From NCBI GenBank assembly GCA_945859605.1, contig OX243816.1, positions 42,898,364-42,962,363 on the forward strand: a DNA stretch of 64,000 nt, read 5' to 3'. Position 1 is the first letter of the stretch. The number at the start of each line of letters is the position of its first letter. Origin of the DNA: Lumbricus rubellus (taxonomy: Eukaryota; Annelida; Clitellata; Crassiclitellata; Lumbricidae). Below are positions 42,719 to 53,926 of the stretch, one piece after another. The translations under genes were made by a program, and so were the position numbers. A model generated the notes under the pieces. The model was not told where the DNA came from. It made no database searches and saw nothing but the letters and a program-made list of their open reading frames with translations.

Positions 42719-45240
42719 GTCGCTCACACTTCGATCAGTTACCAATTGATCAAGAGCCAATTGGAAAGTCTCCTCGTGACCTCTGACCTATATGTGTGAC
42801 CCGACCTAAATCTATGACCTCAACACATCGCTATCTGCATTTATTCATAGGTTGTAAGCCTGCGTTATATAGGCATATTAAAGCAATGCACATTATATGA
42901 AAATAGGCTTTCTGCATTGTAAACTTGCATTGTACATTATTGATATCGTTGCTCCATAGGTTACATTATTAAAAACCTAGGCTACATGATTATTTAACAT
43001 AAACGCTCATAAACTTGACAACTCGCGAATATTTGCAAACGACTTTGGAATCTCGTGTAAATATGGTCACTGTTGCTGTGTTTAAAATTTCAGACATATC
43101 CTAAAAGGTTTTGACCGAGCAATGACACTTTTTTGTGAGGGCTACTTTTTATCCGGACACAGTGTAGATCGTAGCGTGCATGCACGCGAAACAGTTTCAG
43201 ATAAGACTGAGACAAGGAGACATTAATACTCGACTGATCATGATCAATGATCATTGTAGAAGAAGGTCTACGAGTCATAATTATATGTAGTTCACTGCAA
43301 CCAACTCATTATCGCATTCGCACTGTTGACTCACGCAATGTTTTTTAAAGGAAATTAAGGTTAAAATGCTCTAAAGGTCCAACATGGTCACCGTAATTTT
43401 TGCTTTCTAATTGGCACCACCTTTTTCATTCGTTCATTCGTTCATTCAGTGAATTTTTATAGCGCCTTTTCAAGATAGACCTATCCACTCCGAGGCGCTT
43501 TCTCCTCTGGCCTATAATAACTATGACGTCAAATGTCATTACTAAGAGAAAAGTACATTAATTAGCAAGACAACGCACATCAAACTGAAGTTGAAAGAAT
43601 CATCAGTGGTGGCCACACGCATACGTGTAGAGCCAGCCAACCGATTCCCGTCGACAGCTCACATAATTATGATGATATGGATGGATGTTCAATTGTCCAG
43701 AGTCTCTGGACCATGTTTTCGTCTCCACGATCTCTTTGATGTTGCAATCCTGTCATCTCGTTACACTAGTGTTAAGGTCTCATGTATATGATCTTAGGTT
43801 ACGACTGGTATTTACTATTTAGACCTACATGTCGGCTAAATGTCACGATGTGCAACCAGAATGAAAATGCTGTCAATGTTTGCATTGTTCTGGTCTGGCT
43901 GCATTTTATTCCCAAGATAATTTTATCGTCTCAACTGATTGGTTTTTTGCTAACTTAACAGACATTTGGTCAAATGGTCGTTTGGTGAAACTTATCAACT
44001 TGTAGGACAATAAAGCATTGTCTTAAAAGTAGCTCGAGTATATTTATCGAAGGCGTTGAAGTAGGCCTACGTCATAAGAGGACGTCAGGGATATTGATAA
44101 TATTATTATTATTAGGCCTAATCTAAGTTCGTGCGTCTAACGTACAGTGTAGCTCCATCCGATTACAGGCGACTAAACTTCAGTTCGAAGTTCAAAAGTA
44201 CCGCAAGACGTAGTTCTCGACTATCCAACTGGAGTCATATACGTCAGAATTTCTCATGACTCAAAACGTGAATTATTATAAATGTGCGTCGGTATACCTT
44301 AATACAATCACGATTTAGCAAGAAAGTTTTAATTCTCAAATCGCATAGTCTTTGAACAACGACTCATACTGGTAAGTCATTCGTTTTACTGCTTATTCTC
44401 AAGGCACTGCTTAGTCGGATAAACGTGTGTTAAACCGTCTACGTGTAAATAATTAACTTCCTATAGTGTGGAGCGAGGCGATAGACCTCGGCAGATCTAT
44501 AATATAGGCCTATACCTACAAGCGAATAGAAGATAACGCGGTAGACCTATAGCCTACGCTGCGCTGTACATAGGCCTACACAGACAGGCACTTTTATCGG
44601 TGAGCATAAGCCAGATATAGGGCCTAGGTCTACACGTCAGAAATGGGCACGATTAGTTAAATTGCTAATCAACAAGAATTAGAACTATAACTAGCCTACT
44701 GAAATTTCCTATTTGATTTGAATTAGGACTAGCCGTTTGTCTAATCGGTAAACTAATTTATAAATTAGTTAGACCTATAAATAGGCTATTTGATTAGCTA
44801 GTGAAATTTTCTGATTAATTATACATGTAATTAGAATCAGTAAAATCTTGTTGCAAATCGATTACAAAATTAGAAATGGCTGAATGACTAATATTGGTTA
44901 GAAATTTAGAATCTAATCGGTTAGTTACCCGTCTCCGGTAGACTAGAGCCTGTAGGTTACTCTTCCCCTCACGGACTACAGGAAGCACCGTGCCTCCTAG
45001 AATTTTCATAGCGTAAATGAACATTGTACGTTGTACGTATTCTCCTGTGACTTCCTATTCTTCCAAAGAAACAGTTATAAGTAGGACTATACGTACAAAG
45101 TCGTACACAGAGGAGATAATTATTTAAGCGCCTTTGTGAGATTCTGGTTGAGGCGCTGTGTAAATGGTCATGTCTACTGCATGTAAATACAAACATGATA
45201 CACCCATGCACATGATATAGGCATTTGGGATCCGACTATC
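42719..45240. other. Intergenic TP-B to TP-C, no gene seen
   Basis: A minus-strand LINE tail with gttcattcgttcattc lies at 43430-43515. aaatta/attagt-rich DNA at 44640-44920 is weakly self-complementary. (tgaa)n at 45255-45295 leads into the TP-C promoter. Confidence 0.55.
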
Positions 45241-45296
45241 GGACTGACTGACTGACTGAATGAATGAATGAATGAATGAATGAATGAATGAATGGA

Positions 45297-45662
45297 TTGC
45301 GTGTATATTCGCTCTCGCAATAATTCATTAATTGACGGCGATGTTGGCTGTCAGAATAACTGACTATATATAGTGGATTACTTAAGGTATGACAGAACGA
45401 AAGAGCAAAATTAATTTTAAAATAATCATTTATTTGACTAAAGCGTGGATGAACGCACGAATGAATGATTTATCTATTGATGTCTTTGAAACCTGCAGCA
45501 TATAGGTCATCAGTTGCATATATTATACTATTATATAGGTCATCATCAGTTGCCAAAGAAATCCGCCAAGTCAACAAAGCAAACCGAACAGAAGAGAGTG
45601 AGAGAGAACTTCAGTTTTCCATTTGCACAAACTCATCTCAGCCTTAAAAAGTCAACCCAACG
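45297..45662 (+). promoter_or_regulatory. TP-C promoter and 5'UTR, shared with TP-A
   Basis: TATA box tatatata at 45365-45372, then tgacagaacgaaagagcaaa, gaaacctgcagcat and tccgccaagtcaacaaagca in the same order as upstream of TP-A, up to aacgATGacaatag. Confidence 0.65.
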
Positions 45663-45967
45663 ATGACAATAGGGCGTCATCACGGTATCCATCATCACCA
45701 TGCTCGTCACAGCATTCACAGTTACCATGGTCACCACGGTCATCGCGCCCTTCACGGTGGTTACCATGGTCACCGCAACCAGCACGGTCACATTCACCAT
45801 GGTTACCAGGGGCATGGAAACCATACGACCGTGAATGTAACCTCGCAGCAGCTATCGACCAGTCCAAATGAAGCAAAACGACGTTGCTTGATAGCCGCTG
45901 TCATTCCAGTTTTCATTGGACTGCTATTCATCATTTTCGGGGCCTTAAATGTCGCTGGAGAGATGGG
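45663..45967 (+). CDS. TP-C exon 1: His-rich N-tail and TM1
   Basis: MTIGRHHGIHHHHARHS opening, then KRRCLIAAVIPVFIGLLFII and FGALNVAGEMG. Donor gg|gtaaat, phase 2. Confidence 0.83.
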
Positions 45968-47730
45968 GTAAATATGCGCAATCGTCATCGTTATCCCCAA
46001 AAATTCTAAAGCGCCATACGAAAGCCAAGTATATAGGGCAGTGGGCACCAGTTTATTCGTGCGCTCTGCGTCGAGTCAGAAAGGTTGTTCAAAGAGTAAC
46101 CCGAAGAAGATCCTGGTGCGGTTGCTATAATAGTGTTAAAAGGGGTGTATCTTCATTAGCGCGCAGGACAAAAGCACGCCGACAAAAGCGCGCAGCTGAC
46201 AAGACATAGCGCGACAATTTGTTTCGGGATGTTTTATGTTGACCTGTCACATTTTGATCATAGCTTGCACGCGGAACGTGACATGTGAAAGAGTTTTCTC
46301 GGTCAACCGTTTAGATAACACTAGACATTAATACTTGATTGATCATTGTAGGCTATAGAACACGGTCCACTAAAAGCTAATAATTTATTACTTTGCAGGT
46401 CAGAGGCAATTGGAATCGCGCTCCTCGTCTGTGGCTGCCTCGATCTCTTGGCAACTGCATTGATGTTTGGTCTCGTGTACTTCAACATATGGAAACTGTC
46501 GTCTCAGCACGTAAGCTTCAGCATTTACACAGTCTAGCATGGCATTTATAAGCGGAATTTTTAGCGATCAAGCTCGTAATAATATACCCCTTCTGAAGCC
46601 AGTAGTAGCCTATACCTGAATGTTGCTCTCTGTTTCTCTAAATATCCATCACTCTGCCTCCTCTCACAATTTTATTACCCCCGAAGTCCCAAAGATTGCA
46701 TTCTGGAAGTTGTTTGCTAGCGGCGGTGCTATTTAAAATGTCGAAATTAAGAATAGGGCCTAAGTAGTTTACATTTTTTAGTTTACATTGTGGGTTGTTT
46801 ACATTTAGGGTTGTACATATACAGGAGAATATACTTCTTAATTATCTTTGCTAAAGCGATCTATTTGTTCGGTCTGGGTTTAAGAAAATCTGGAGACCAA
46901 AAATACGGTGTTTACATGAATATTATGTTTGGAAAGTAGGCCTACCCATTTAAGTCTTGGAGTCGGTCTTAATTCCTAGACCATGGTCTTGCACCTTAAT
47001 TAGCCTTCAGCCGCTGGTTGTGGCGTTTTAATCACGAGTGCAGGATTCGCGACTGCTTTGTGTGGTGTACTTGTGTAAAAAGACACGAGGAATTTGTTGC
47101 TTGTGGAACAATCATCCAGTTATTATGTTGCACTTGCCCCAGTAACTATAAATTGGATAAATTGATGCAGAATGCCATCACTATAATAATTATAATATCT
47201 AAAGCGGAAATCTAACTGATTTTCCTTTTCTTTAGACTCAAACTTTGACAATGCAGCACGGCAACTTTCCACCACCATCCGGATCAGCGTATCCACCGCC
47301 TGGATCCAGCTATCCACCGCCTGGATCCAGCTATCCACCACCTGGATCCAGCTATCCACCACCTAGATCAGCGTATCCACCACCTGGAACAGACAATCCT
47401 TCGTTTAACTCATCCTATCCAACATTCGTTTCACCATATCCTCAACATGGATCCAACTATCCGCCAACTGGAACGGACAATCCCGCATTTAGTTCAGCCC
47501 ATCCATCAGCTGGTCTAGCATATCCTACAGCCGGATCAGAATATCCTTCAGCCGGATCAGCCTATCCTCCAGCTGGATCAGCCTATCCTTCACATGGATC
47601 GGCATATCCACCATCAGATTCGTCTCCTCCACCTTATCCGTATCCACAGGCACAACCGTCTCAGCTTCCCTCAGCTTCAAGCGATGCAGAATATGTTCAA
47701 GACTCAGTAAAGTCAGACAATTTATCTTAA
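45663..47730 (+). CDS. TP-C: two-pass membrane protein, His-rich N-tail, Tyr/Pro-repeat C-tail
   Basis: Exons 45663-45967, 46399-46510 and 47236-47730 give 912 nt, 303 residues. N-tail ~1-60 is His/Gly/Tyr-rich (GHHGHRALHGGYHGHRNQHG). TM1 ~74-97, TM2 ~105-127. The C-tail of ~164 residues is built of GSxYPPP/GSAYPxA units and SPPPYPYP. The first ten bases after the ATG and the promoter match TP-A, while exon 2 and exon 3 are unlike TP-A. AATAAA at 47840-47845. Confidence 0.8.
45993..46072 (-). repeat. Dispersed repeat X fragment, minus strand
   Basis: Complement carries cttggctttcgtatggcgc and gcgcacgaataaactggtg, matching the 3' half of repeat X. It starts 25 bases after the TP-C exon 1 donor. 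Confidence 0.5.
46399..46510 (+). CDS. TP-C exon 2: TM2
   Basis: SEAIGIALLVCGCLDLLATA, then LMFGLVYFNIWKLSSQH. Acceptor tttgcag, donor gtaagc, phase 2 to 0. The pattern GI-L--CGC matches TP-D exon 2. Confidence 0.83.
47236..47730 (+). CDS. TP-C exon 3: repetitive Tyr/Pro/Gly/Ser tail
   Basis: 164 residues and a stop. About 15 irregular repeats of GSSYPPP type, some as near-identical 24-bp units (ggatccagctatccaccacc). Acceptor tctttag, phase 0. Confidence 0.84.
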   Translation, partial: TQTLTMQHGNFPPPSGSAYPPPGSSYPPPGSSYPPPGSSYPPPRSAYPPPGTDNPSFNSSYPTFVSPYPQHGSNYPPTGTDNPAFSSAHPSAGLAYPTAGSEYPSAGSAYPPAGSAYPSHGSAYPPSDSSPPPYPYPQAQPSQLPSASSDAEYVQDSVKSDNLS

Positions 47731-47839
47731 AAGTGAAACGGACCGCAGAAAACTGTACAGTAAAAATCCTGCAGAATGGATATCTACTAGTCTGTGTTTA
47801 GTGTGCTTTTACCCATCTTGTGAGGAGCCTTAAGCTCCC

Positions 47840-47845
47840 AATAAA
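47840..47845 (+). terminator. TP-C polyadenylation signal
   Basis: AATAAA in ctcccaataaaaatc, 110 bases after the stop. A second aataaa at ~48029 is followed by ttgattgattga and may be a retroposon tail. Confidence 0.6.
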
Positions 47846-48403
47846 AATCAACTGTTGTCATTTTATATTATGATTATGAAGATACAATGGTGACCATCAT
47901 TGTAGGCTATAAAAACTGATAAATGACTGTTTTGCGGAACCATAGTAATGTTCCTTTGGATTTACCTATTGACAACCTGGACACAAATTTGTAAACTGTG
48001 AGTTTGTTTTACTTTGTGGTGGTTTTCAATAAAGTTGATTGATTGATATAGCCGAAGTATTATTAGGAATTCAATGCAAAGTACTTAAGTAAGATGTAAA
48101 TCTTGATGCTCGCCAACTGTTTTCGGAGTCTATTCTATAATTATGCACAACAGATGTTGTGAACCTCTCGGCTTTGTATCAAGACCTAGGCCTATCATTA
48201 TTATATGCGCCGCTCACAGCAGTGACCGTCAAAATAGCACTATCTGTGTATACCTACTTTTAGGCTACTTGTCCATTGTCCAATAATTATTCCAATCCCA
48301 ATCCTGGATAGAGGTGGAGCGCGTTGATATGAGACATGCAGATTTCCAAGACAGTAAATCAAGTATAGGCCCTAAATCTGTTTTTAAATTAATAAACTTA
48401 TCA

Positions 48404-48765
48404 GCAGTGTATTAAAAATAGATCGGATCTAAGAATATGCTTTTACTGTAATTACGTCATCACAGGTAACCATGGAAACCGATAATAGTCAACATCATCG
48501 TCTAATATAACTACGGTAACCATAGATGTTTATTGTTTAGTAGATTTCGATTCAAAGTTAAGTGAACACAAGACTTCGTCATCTCCTAGGCACTATAGTC
48601 TCTTGCGTCTGAATAAATCTATTTGCTTTATGAATGGTCAAGTCGTTCGGATTATTTATTCGGAAGGCATTCTAGCATGGAAAACGTAAATAAAGCCCGA
48701 TTAAAACTTTCACACTGCCACCCAGATGGCACCGATTACCCGATAACAAACGGGAAAGTCCAGCG
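48404..48765 (+). promoter_or_regulatory. TP-D promoter and non-coding exon 1 (shared with TP-E)
   Basis: A CRE-like ttacgtca (48452-48459) and an imperfect X-box gtaaccatggaaac (48466-48479) precede a block conserved to 60133-60549: gtcgttcggatta, tcggaaggcattctag, tggaaaacgta, gcccgattaaaacttt, aaagtccagcggtaagtcag. The shared donor at 48765|48766 (cagcg|gtaagt) argues for a 5'UTR exon. Confidence 0.65.
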
Positions 48766-48840
48766 GTAAGTCAGATAGGAGGCCAAATACTTCAGGGAAG
48801 TGCATGGTTATTGATCAGTTCTTAAATTACACTGTATTGT

Positions 48841-49209
48841 ATTGTATCTCACCACTTATGAAGCGCTTCTCGCAGCAAGAGCCTTTCAGAAGCGCTCCTA
48901 GTGCGTGCAACCAGAGAGAACGGCAGGTTTTGAGACGAGAGAAAGATGACGAAAGAGAGGACGACAGAGCGAACTGATGCGGGGAAGTCCATTCCATAGG
49001 GAGTGTCCAATGCAGGCAAATGATCTGGTTTGAGCCATAGCGATCCTGACGCTGGGAACAAAGAGGTCAAGCCGATCAGAGGACCTAAGAGGACGCAGCG
49101 AAGTGGCAGAAATGGGACGAAGTATACAAGGTCACAGAGATACTTCGGAGCAAGACCCAATTGAGACTCTAGGACCAAAACAAGAACTTCGAATTGTAAA
49201 CGAGCTGAG
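48841..49209 (-). mobile_element. LINE 3' part, minus strand, right of a nested hAT split
   Basis: Reads in reverse as a CR1/L2-like RT end (LPLRCVLLGPLIGLTSLFPA-type shadow frames, tail gagcgcttctgaaa...gcgcttcataagtgg). The element continues beyond the hAT insertion at 50452-50700. Confidence 0.65.
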
Positions 49210-49217
49210 AGTGGAGG

Positions 49218-50443
49218 CAGGGGCTTCTATCCCATGTATAGGCGGGCGCAACTTGCGCCCAGTGAAAAACAGGGGGGGAAACAGAAAAAAGCCAAAACTC
49301 ACGTCGATAGGGGGGGAAGGCCAGCCATAGAATCAGTGTTTAATCTAATCATCTCTAGGAAGAAGTTTTCCCCAGAAATTACTTCCCCCATAAACATTTT
49401 TCAACATTGTATTAGTTATTAGTTATAATAGTAGGCCTATTACTATCTACATTATTTCATCACATGAACTGTTTTAATACGCCACAATAAAATTTACTAT
49501 TACCTAATTATAATAATATTATTTATGGCCTACTATTTTAATAAATGATACAATCATATTATAATGGTTTGATTTAATGTTAATACTTGTACAAATACTG
49601 TATTTGTACAACTAAATGCAGTGTTTAATCTAGACATCTCTGGGAGGGAGTTCCACAGGAATGACAATTTTCCAAAAAAAATCGATAGGTGTTGTGAACA
49701 ATTGTAGGCTCTATAGAATAATTCTCCCTTCTCCATAAAAAGTATATAATGCAACATTGACCCCCGCCCCATAATAAATTTGACAGTTTTATACAAGTGC
49801 AGTTATCCCGTCAGTAGAAGAATTTGACTGCAAAGTATCGAAGTAGGCCCACTAAAAATAAGGTCATGCATCAGCATCTTTGGGAAGTAAATGTATGTTT
49901 CAAGGAGGAAAATTAGGCGAAAGACTAAAAAATGCTGTCAGAAAATTTTTGTCTGAGCGGTTTCCGTTCGCCTAAAACAGCCATGTACCCCTCCCCCAAA
50001 GCCTAAATTCCCCAAAGCAGTGTGACCAGGTAGCACACTGATTAAACACTGAACTAAATGGCTTATCTCCAGTGTTATCTTTCAAATTTCAGACTGTCAA
50101 ATTTTAAAATATTTTGTTCCTTGAACACTTAGAAAAACAACATCATTATTATGTAGTCCCACATTGTGTTGTATTGTATTGCAGAAATTGCAATGCGGAA
50201 ATTGCAAGAATTTCTAATGGGGGGAGGGACGCATATCACACCCAAAACCCCTCCCCGTCTTGGCGTTACGTGCTTTGGTGATCGTCTGCTGGATGCTTGT
50301 CTGTCTCTCCCCCCCCAGAAACCTTCATTCCCTATAGTTAGAGGACAAGATTAGGCTACATATTGCCGGTAGAGTAGGTCGGCCCAATAAGGGGGGGAGA
50401 ATATGTATTGCGCCCGGCTGCTTAGGGGGGATAGAAGCCCCTG
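49218..50443. mobile_element. hAT-type non-autonomous transposon (1226 bp) nested in a LINE
   Basis: Perfect 16-bp inverted ends CAGGGGCTTCTATCCC / GGGATAGAAGCCCCTG are flanked by 8-bp duplications AGTGGAGG (49210-49217, 50444-50451). No transposase frame. Removing it rejoins the LINE, so the order of insertion is clear. Confidence 0.92.
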
Positions 50444-50451
50444 AGTGGAGG

Positions 50452-50700
50452 CCAGTGAATTTGTTCACCGATGAATGTAGAAATACGAGAGAATCGAAGA
50501 AGACGAGCAATGAGCCTAGCAGCAGCATTGAATACAGATTGCAGAGGAGCTAGCCTAACCTTATGGAGGCCAAAAAGGACAGAATTACAATAGTCAATCC
50601 GAGAACAGACGAAAGCGTGAACAATAGAGGTAAAAGTCTAAGATGAAATAGATTTGCGATCAGATGGTATTACTTAGTGTGTGACGCCCGCAAATGAAAG
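50452..50700 (-). mobile_element. LINE 3' part, minus strand, left of the nested hAT
   Basis: Continues the RT frame on the complement (tgctgctaggctcattgctc and ctattgtaattctgtccttt), agreeing with the LxRVxxAxARLI and RxDYCNS-type region. Confidence 0.6.
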
Positions 50701-51047
50701 TTCTTGGTCTTGTCCGCCTGTCTGATTATCTGATTGACTGATTGTCTGATTGACTAACTGACTGGCTGATAATCTGACTGGCAATCTAACTGTCTCTCTG
50801 TCTGACTGAATGTCTGGCTATCTCATCACTAGTTTACCTTCCAATTCATTTACTGACTGGTAGAAAATAGACTGACAAACAATTTCGCTTGTATTGCATA
50901 ATAGTAATTTCTAAGCAGCTATAGCAGTTTTTACTTAATGAGTATTGCAAATTAATGAGTGACCAAACCGCATGCAAGTGAACGAAACCGGATGGGCCTA
51001 AACGTATGGATTAATGCTTTTTGTTTATTCATTCGACGCGTCCACAG
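50700..51047. other. TP-D 5' intron end, (GATT/GACT)n simple sequence
   Basis: tgattgactgattgtct words to ~50830, then AT-rich DNA and an acceptor cgtccacag at 51047 that is also present upstream of TP-E. Confidence 0.55.
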
Positions 51048-53926
51048 GTCAAGACTTACCACGGAATTCGCTAGGTCAGCAAAGCAGGGCGAATAGAAAG
51101 AGAAAAGACATTTCTCTGCATACGCGCATCTGCTCCTTTGCAAGCAATGCAACAAGAACATCAACACAATCCCCATGACCATCAGGATCAAGATGACTTC
51201 AATGGTCACCATAGCGTTCAAACCGACCATGACACTTACAGCCATGATACCCTCAAACCCCTTTATCGTCAAAGGCAACAGAGTTTACCCGGACCACACC
51301 TTCAAAGGCAACAGAGTTTACCCAGACCACATCTTCAAAGGCAACAGAGTTTACCCAGACCACATCTTCAAAGGCAACAGAGTTTACCCGGACCACACCT
51401 TCAAAAGCAACACAGTTTACCCAGATCATATCGTGGCAATGTCAGGCGCTCTAGCATCCAAGATCGTCGCGCTTCACGGGACATTTCCAGCCAGAGGCGT
51501 GCGTCAAGCGTCGAGCCTCAGCCACTGCCTCTGACGCCGAGACAAGCGAAAGACGCAAAAGCAAACCGCCTGTCTCTGCTGGGAATGCCGTTTATAGGAG
51601 GAGTGTTACTAGTCGTATTCGGAGCCCTGAGCATCGCAGACACATTCGGGTATGTATACTACTATACATGCAGCCGAACGATGCCCATTTCAGTAGGCCT
51701 ACTTGTCTAAGCCTATGCCAGTGTGAGAATTTTGAAAAAATAACTGGGTATTGGACCATTATCCACTTGGAATTGGGATATGAAAAACGGAATTTACTAT
51801 GGGGCTCTAAGAAAGACTGGAGTTGAAACCCCACACCCCCTGGCAATTCTCACCCTGGCCTATGCGGATTAAGCGATTGAAAATCTGGTTGAATGTAGAA
51901 TGGAAATCGTTAATAAATACACTATATGGGCTATTTAAAAAGCACCCAAAGATTGCGTGAATCACAGGAACAACAAAGACCAGCAAGGTCAAATAATTAT
52001 TTGTAACAAAAGACGGCTAGACAATATTTCTAGCAACTACCCGGTACACAGTTAGTTTCTGCTGCGTTGTTCGCATCGCCATTTTAACAGAACGACAAAC
52101 AAAAGCGGAGGAAAAACTTGAACGTCATTACGTTGGGCAAAGGACAAGTTGAGAAGTACAATCAAAAGAAGAAGTTTTTTAAAATGTGTTTGTCAATGAA
52201 GTTCACAGTTCACATGTCTCCATTATGGCTAACTCTACAGTCAAGAGTTACTATGTTTTCCCAATTCAATATAAATCAGGGGTGTAACAGTGAATTTTCC
52301 GTATAGCCTACGCCAGTCTGTCTGTGTCACTCTGTGTCACATTGGTGTAACCAGGAATTTGCGAGGGGGTATATGGCCTGGCCGGAAGCCGCCGAATGCC
52401 CTTCCTGACACTAACCCAACAGCATTACTGCTTAGAACCTTAGAACCTTTAAGTTAGTCCTTCCCGTGCAGCTCTGCACATCGGGCAACGCAGCTTCTCC
52501 ACTCCATTTTCTGCGTTGTTTCTGTTGCGCAAGGTGTTTTACCCGGGTGGGTTGCAAGCCCACCGCAGAACCCTCCTCCTTTATCCTGGCTTGGGACAGG
52601 CACAGGGCACCCCAAGAGGTGTCCCTGTGGCGGAGCATTACTACAGTAGGCCTAAATAAGAAGGGAATAAAGTAACAAAGGGAAAAAAGTAAAAAAGCAA
52701 AAAGCATTGGTTACTACAAACAATTCAATTAATGTTTTGTTTTTCTCTGTATGTGTCTTTCTGTGCCTCAGTATTGACACAATAATTATTAGGCCTAATG
52801 TCTGATGATGTGTGTGTCTGCATGCATTTCCTGCGGTGAGAGACTCCTGAAAGTAGGAAAAATATTGGCCCGTAAATGACTAGCGATGTTTCATCGACTT
52901 CAATGAAATGCTGTTCAATTTCAGATCTGATGAGCTTGGGATTCCTCTGATCGCCTGTGGTTGCGTCTGCGTCGTGGCTGCCGTAGTAGCCTTTCTTCTC
53001 ATCTACTTCGACCGCTGCAAGTCAAGAGGCGTAAGTAAACATTCTCAGTTGTAGGGTCGTCCATCTTGAATATTATTACCTTCCTTCAAAGCTACATTTA
53101 TTACATAGGGCCTACGACCAATCAAACTTAAACAATTACATAATGACACTATAGTTAGCTGAATCCTTGAGAGTACGGTGAAAACTTATGGAATATCAGA
53201 CAAAAATTAAATTAAGGAAAATAATTATAGACAGCAAATAAATAAATAAATAAATAAAGTTACATAAAAAACGATGAAAAAAATAAAAAATGAAAAACGA
53301 CGTTTTTTGAGAGACAATAAAAAACGGGGGAAAACGTTTTTTCCAACTATGTTTTAAAGTAATTTTTAGAACAGCACAACCCCTTCTTCCTTTCCCATCC
53401 TCCATGGTAAATTATTTCCAATGGGAGAACAACGACCTTTTTTATTAGTTTTAGCTGTACAACAGTGCTTCTACAACTGCACAAATCTATTTAGAACTGC
53501 ACATTTTGTGTTTAGCTGCACCTTAAAAAGGCCTGGTAACTCGAAGGAAAAATATTAATGTTTGACTGAATTTCTTTTCCATAGACTACAACGTCAAGAA
53601 TCACACCCAGATCTTCAGCATCTGAATCAGAAAATCTACCACCTGAGTCACGACGTTCAAAACGCGCATTTAGCATTACGTCATCTGTAGCCGTCACTCC
53701 AACAGCTTCCTTAACCAATCGAATGAGCGTCAAAGTATATCGTTCATCAGGAGCAATGCATCTTGCATCTGGAGAAGTTCGTCCATCGCCTGGAAAAGTT
53801 CGTCCTTCACCCGTTGAAGTTCGTCCTTCACCTGCAGAAGTTCGTCCTTCATCTGTTGACGTTGGTCCTTCACCTGTTGAAGTTGGTCCTTCATCTGGAT
53901 CAACCCATCCGCCATCCAAATCTTAG
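51048..53926 (+). CDS. TP-D: two-pass membrane protein with Gln/Leu/Pro-repeat N-tail and EVRPSP-repeat C-tail
   Basis: Coding 51147-51649, 52925-53030 and 53585-53926 gives 951 nt, 316 residues. 51048-51146 is 5'UTR. N-tail: His-rich start, then five RQQSLPxPHL units and a basic Ser/Arg stretch. TM1 ~143-165, TM2 ~172-195. C-tail is Ser/Thr/Arg-rich with about six EVRPSP-like units. No PPxY. Exon 1 start and the PLTPRQAKDAKANRL stretch before TM1 match TP-E. Confidence 0.8.
51147..51649 (+). CDS. TP-D exon 1 (coding part): repeat N-tail and TM1
   Basis: ATG 51147 chosen because TP-E starts at the same MQQEHQHNPHD. The repeat is coded by a 30-bp unit (aaaggcaacagagtttaccc). TM1 is LSLLGMPFIGGVLLVVFGAL. 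Donor gg|gtatgt, phase 2. Confidence 0.84.
52360..52660. repeat. Unclassified repeat-like segment in TP-D intron 1
   Basis: A GC-richer island (tgcccttcctgacactaacc, ccgggtgggttgcaagccca, gcttgggacaggcac) unlike its surroundings. It looks like an old transposon piece, but no ends were seen. Confidence 0.3.
52925..53030 (+). CDS. TP-D exon 2: TM2
   Basis: SDELGIPLIACGCVCVVAAV, then VAFLLIYFDRCKSRG. Acceptor atttcag, donor gtaagt, phase 2 to 0. Confidence 0.84.
53345..53537 (-). mobile_element. Small MITE-like repeat, pairs with 63786-63974
   Basis: The complement begins ccaggcctttttaaggtgca and carries tttgtgcagttgtagaagca and aatttaccatgga as in the 63.8 kb copy. It lies 47 bases upstream of TP-D exon 3. 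Confidence 0.7.
53585..53926 (+). CDS. TP-D exon 3: Ser/Thr/Arg tail with EVRPSP repeats
   Basis: 113 residues and a stop, acceptor ttccatag, phase 0. TTTSRITPRSSASESENL opening, then GEVRPSPGKVRPSPVEVRPS and related units, ending GSTHPPSKS. Confidence 0.82.
   Translation, partial: TTTSRITPRSSASESENLPPESRRSKRAFSITSSVAVTPTASLTNRMSVKVYRSSGAMHLASGEVRPSPGKVRPSPVEVRPSPAEVRPSSVDVGPSPVEVGPSSGSTHPPSKS

Noticed and set aside
45623..45876. Other-frame and antisense ORFs across the TP-C His repeat
   Set aside because: Frame shadows of repetitive DNA. Only the frame at 45663 joins in phase to exons 2 and 3.
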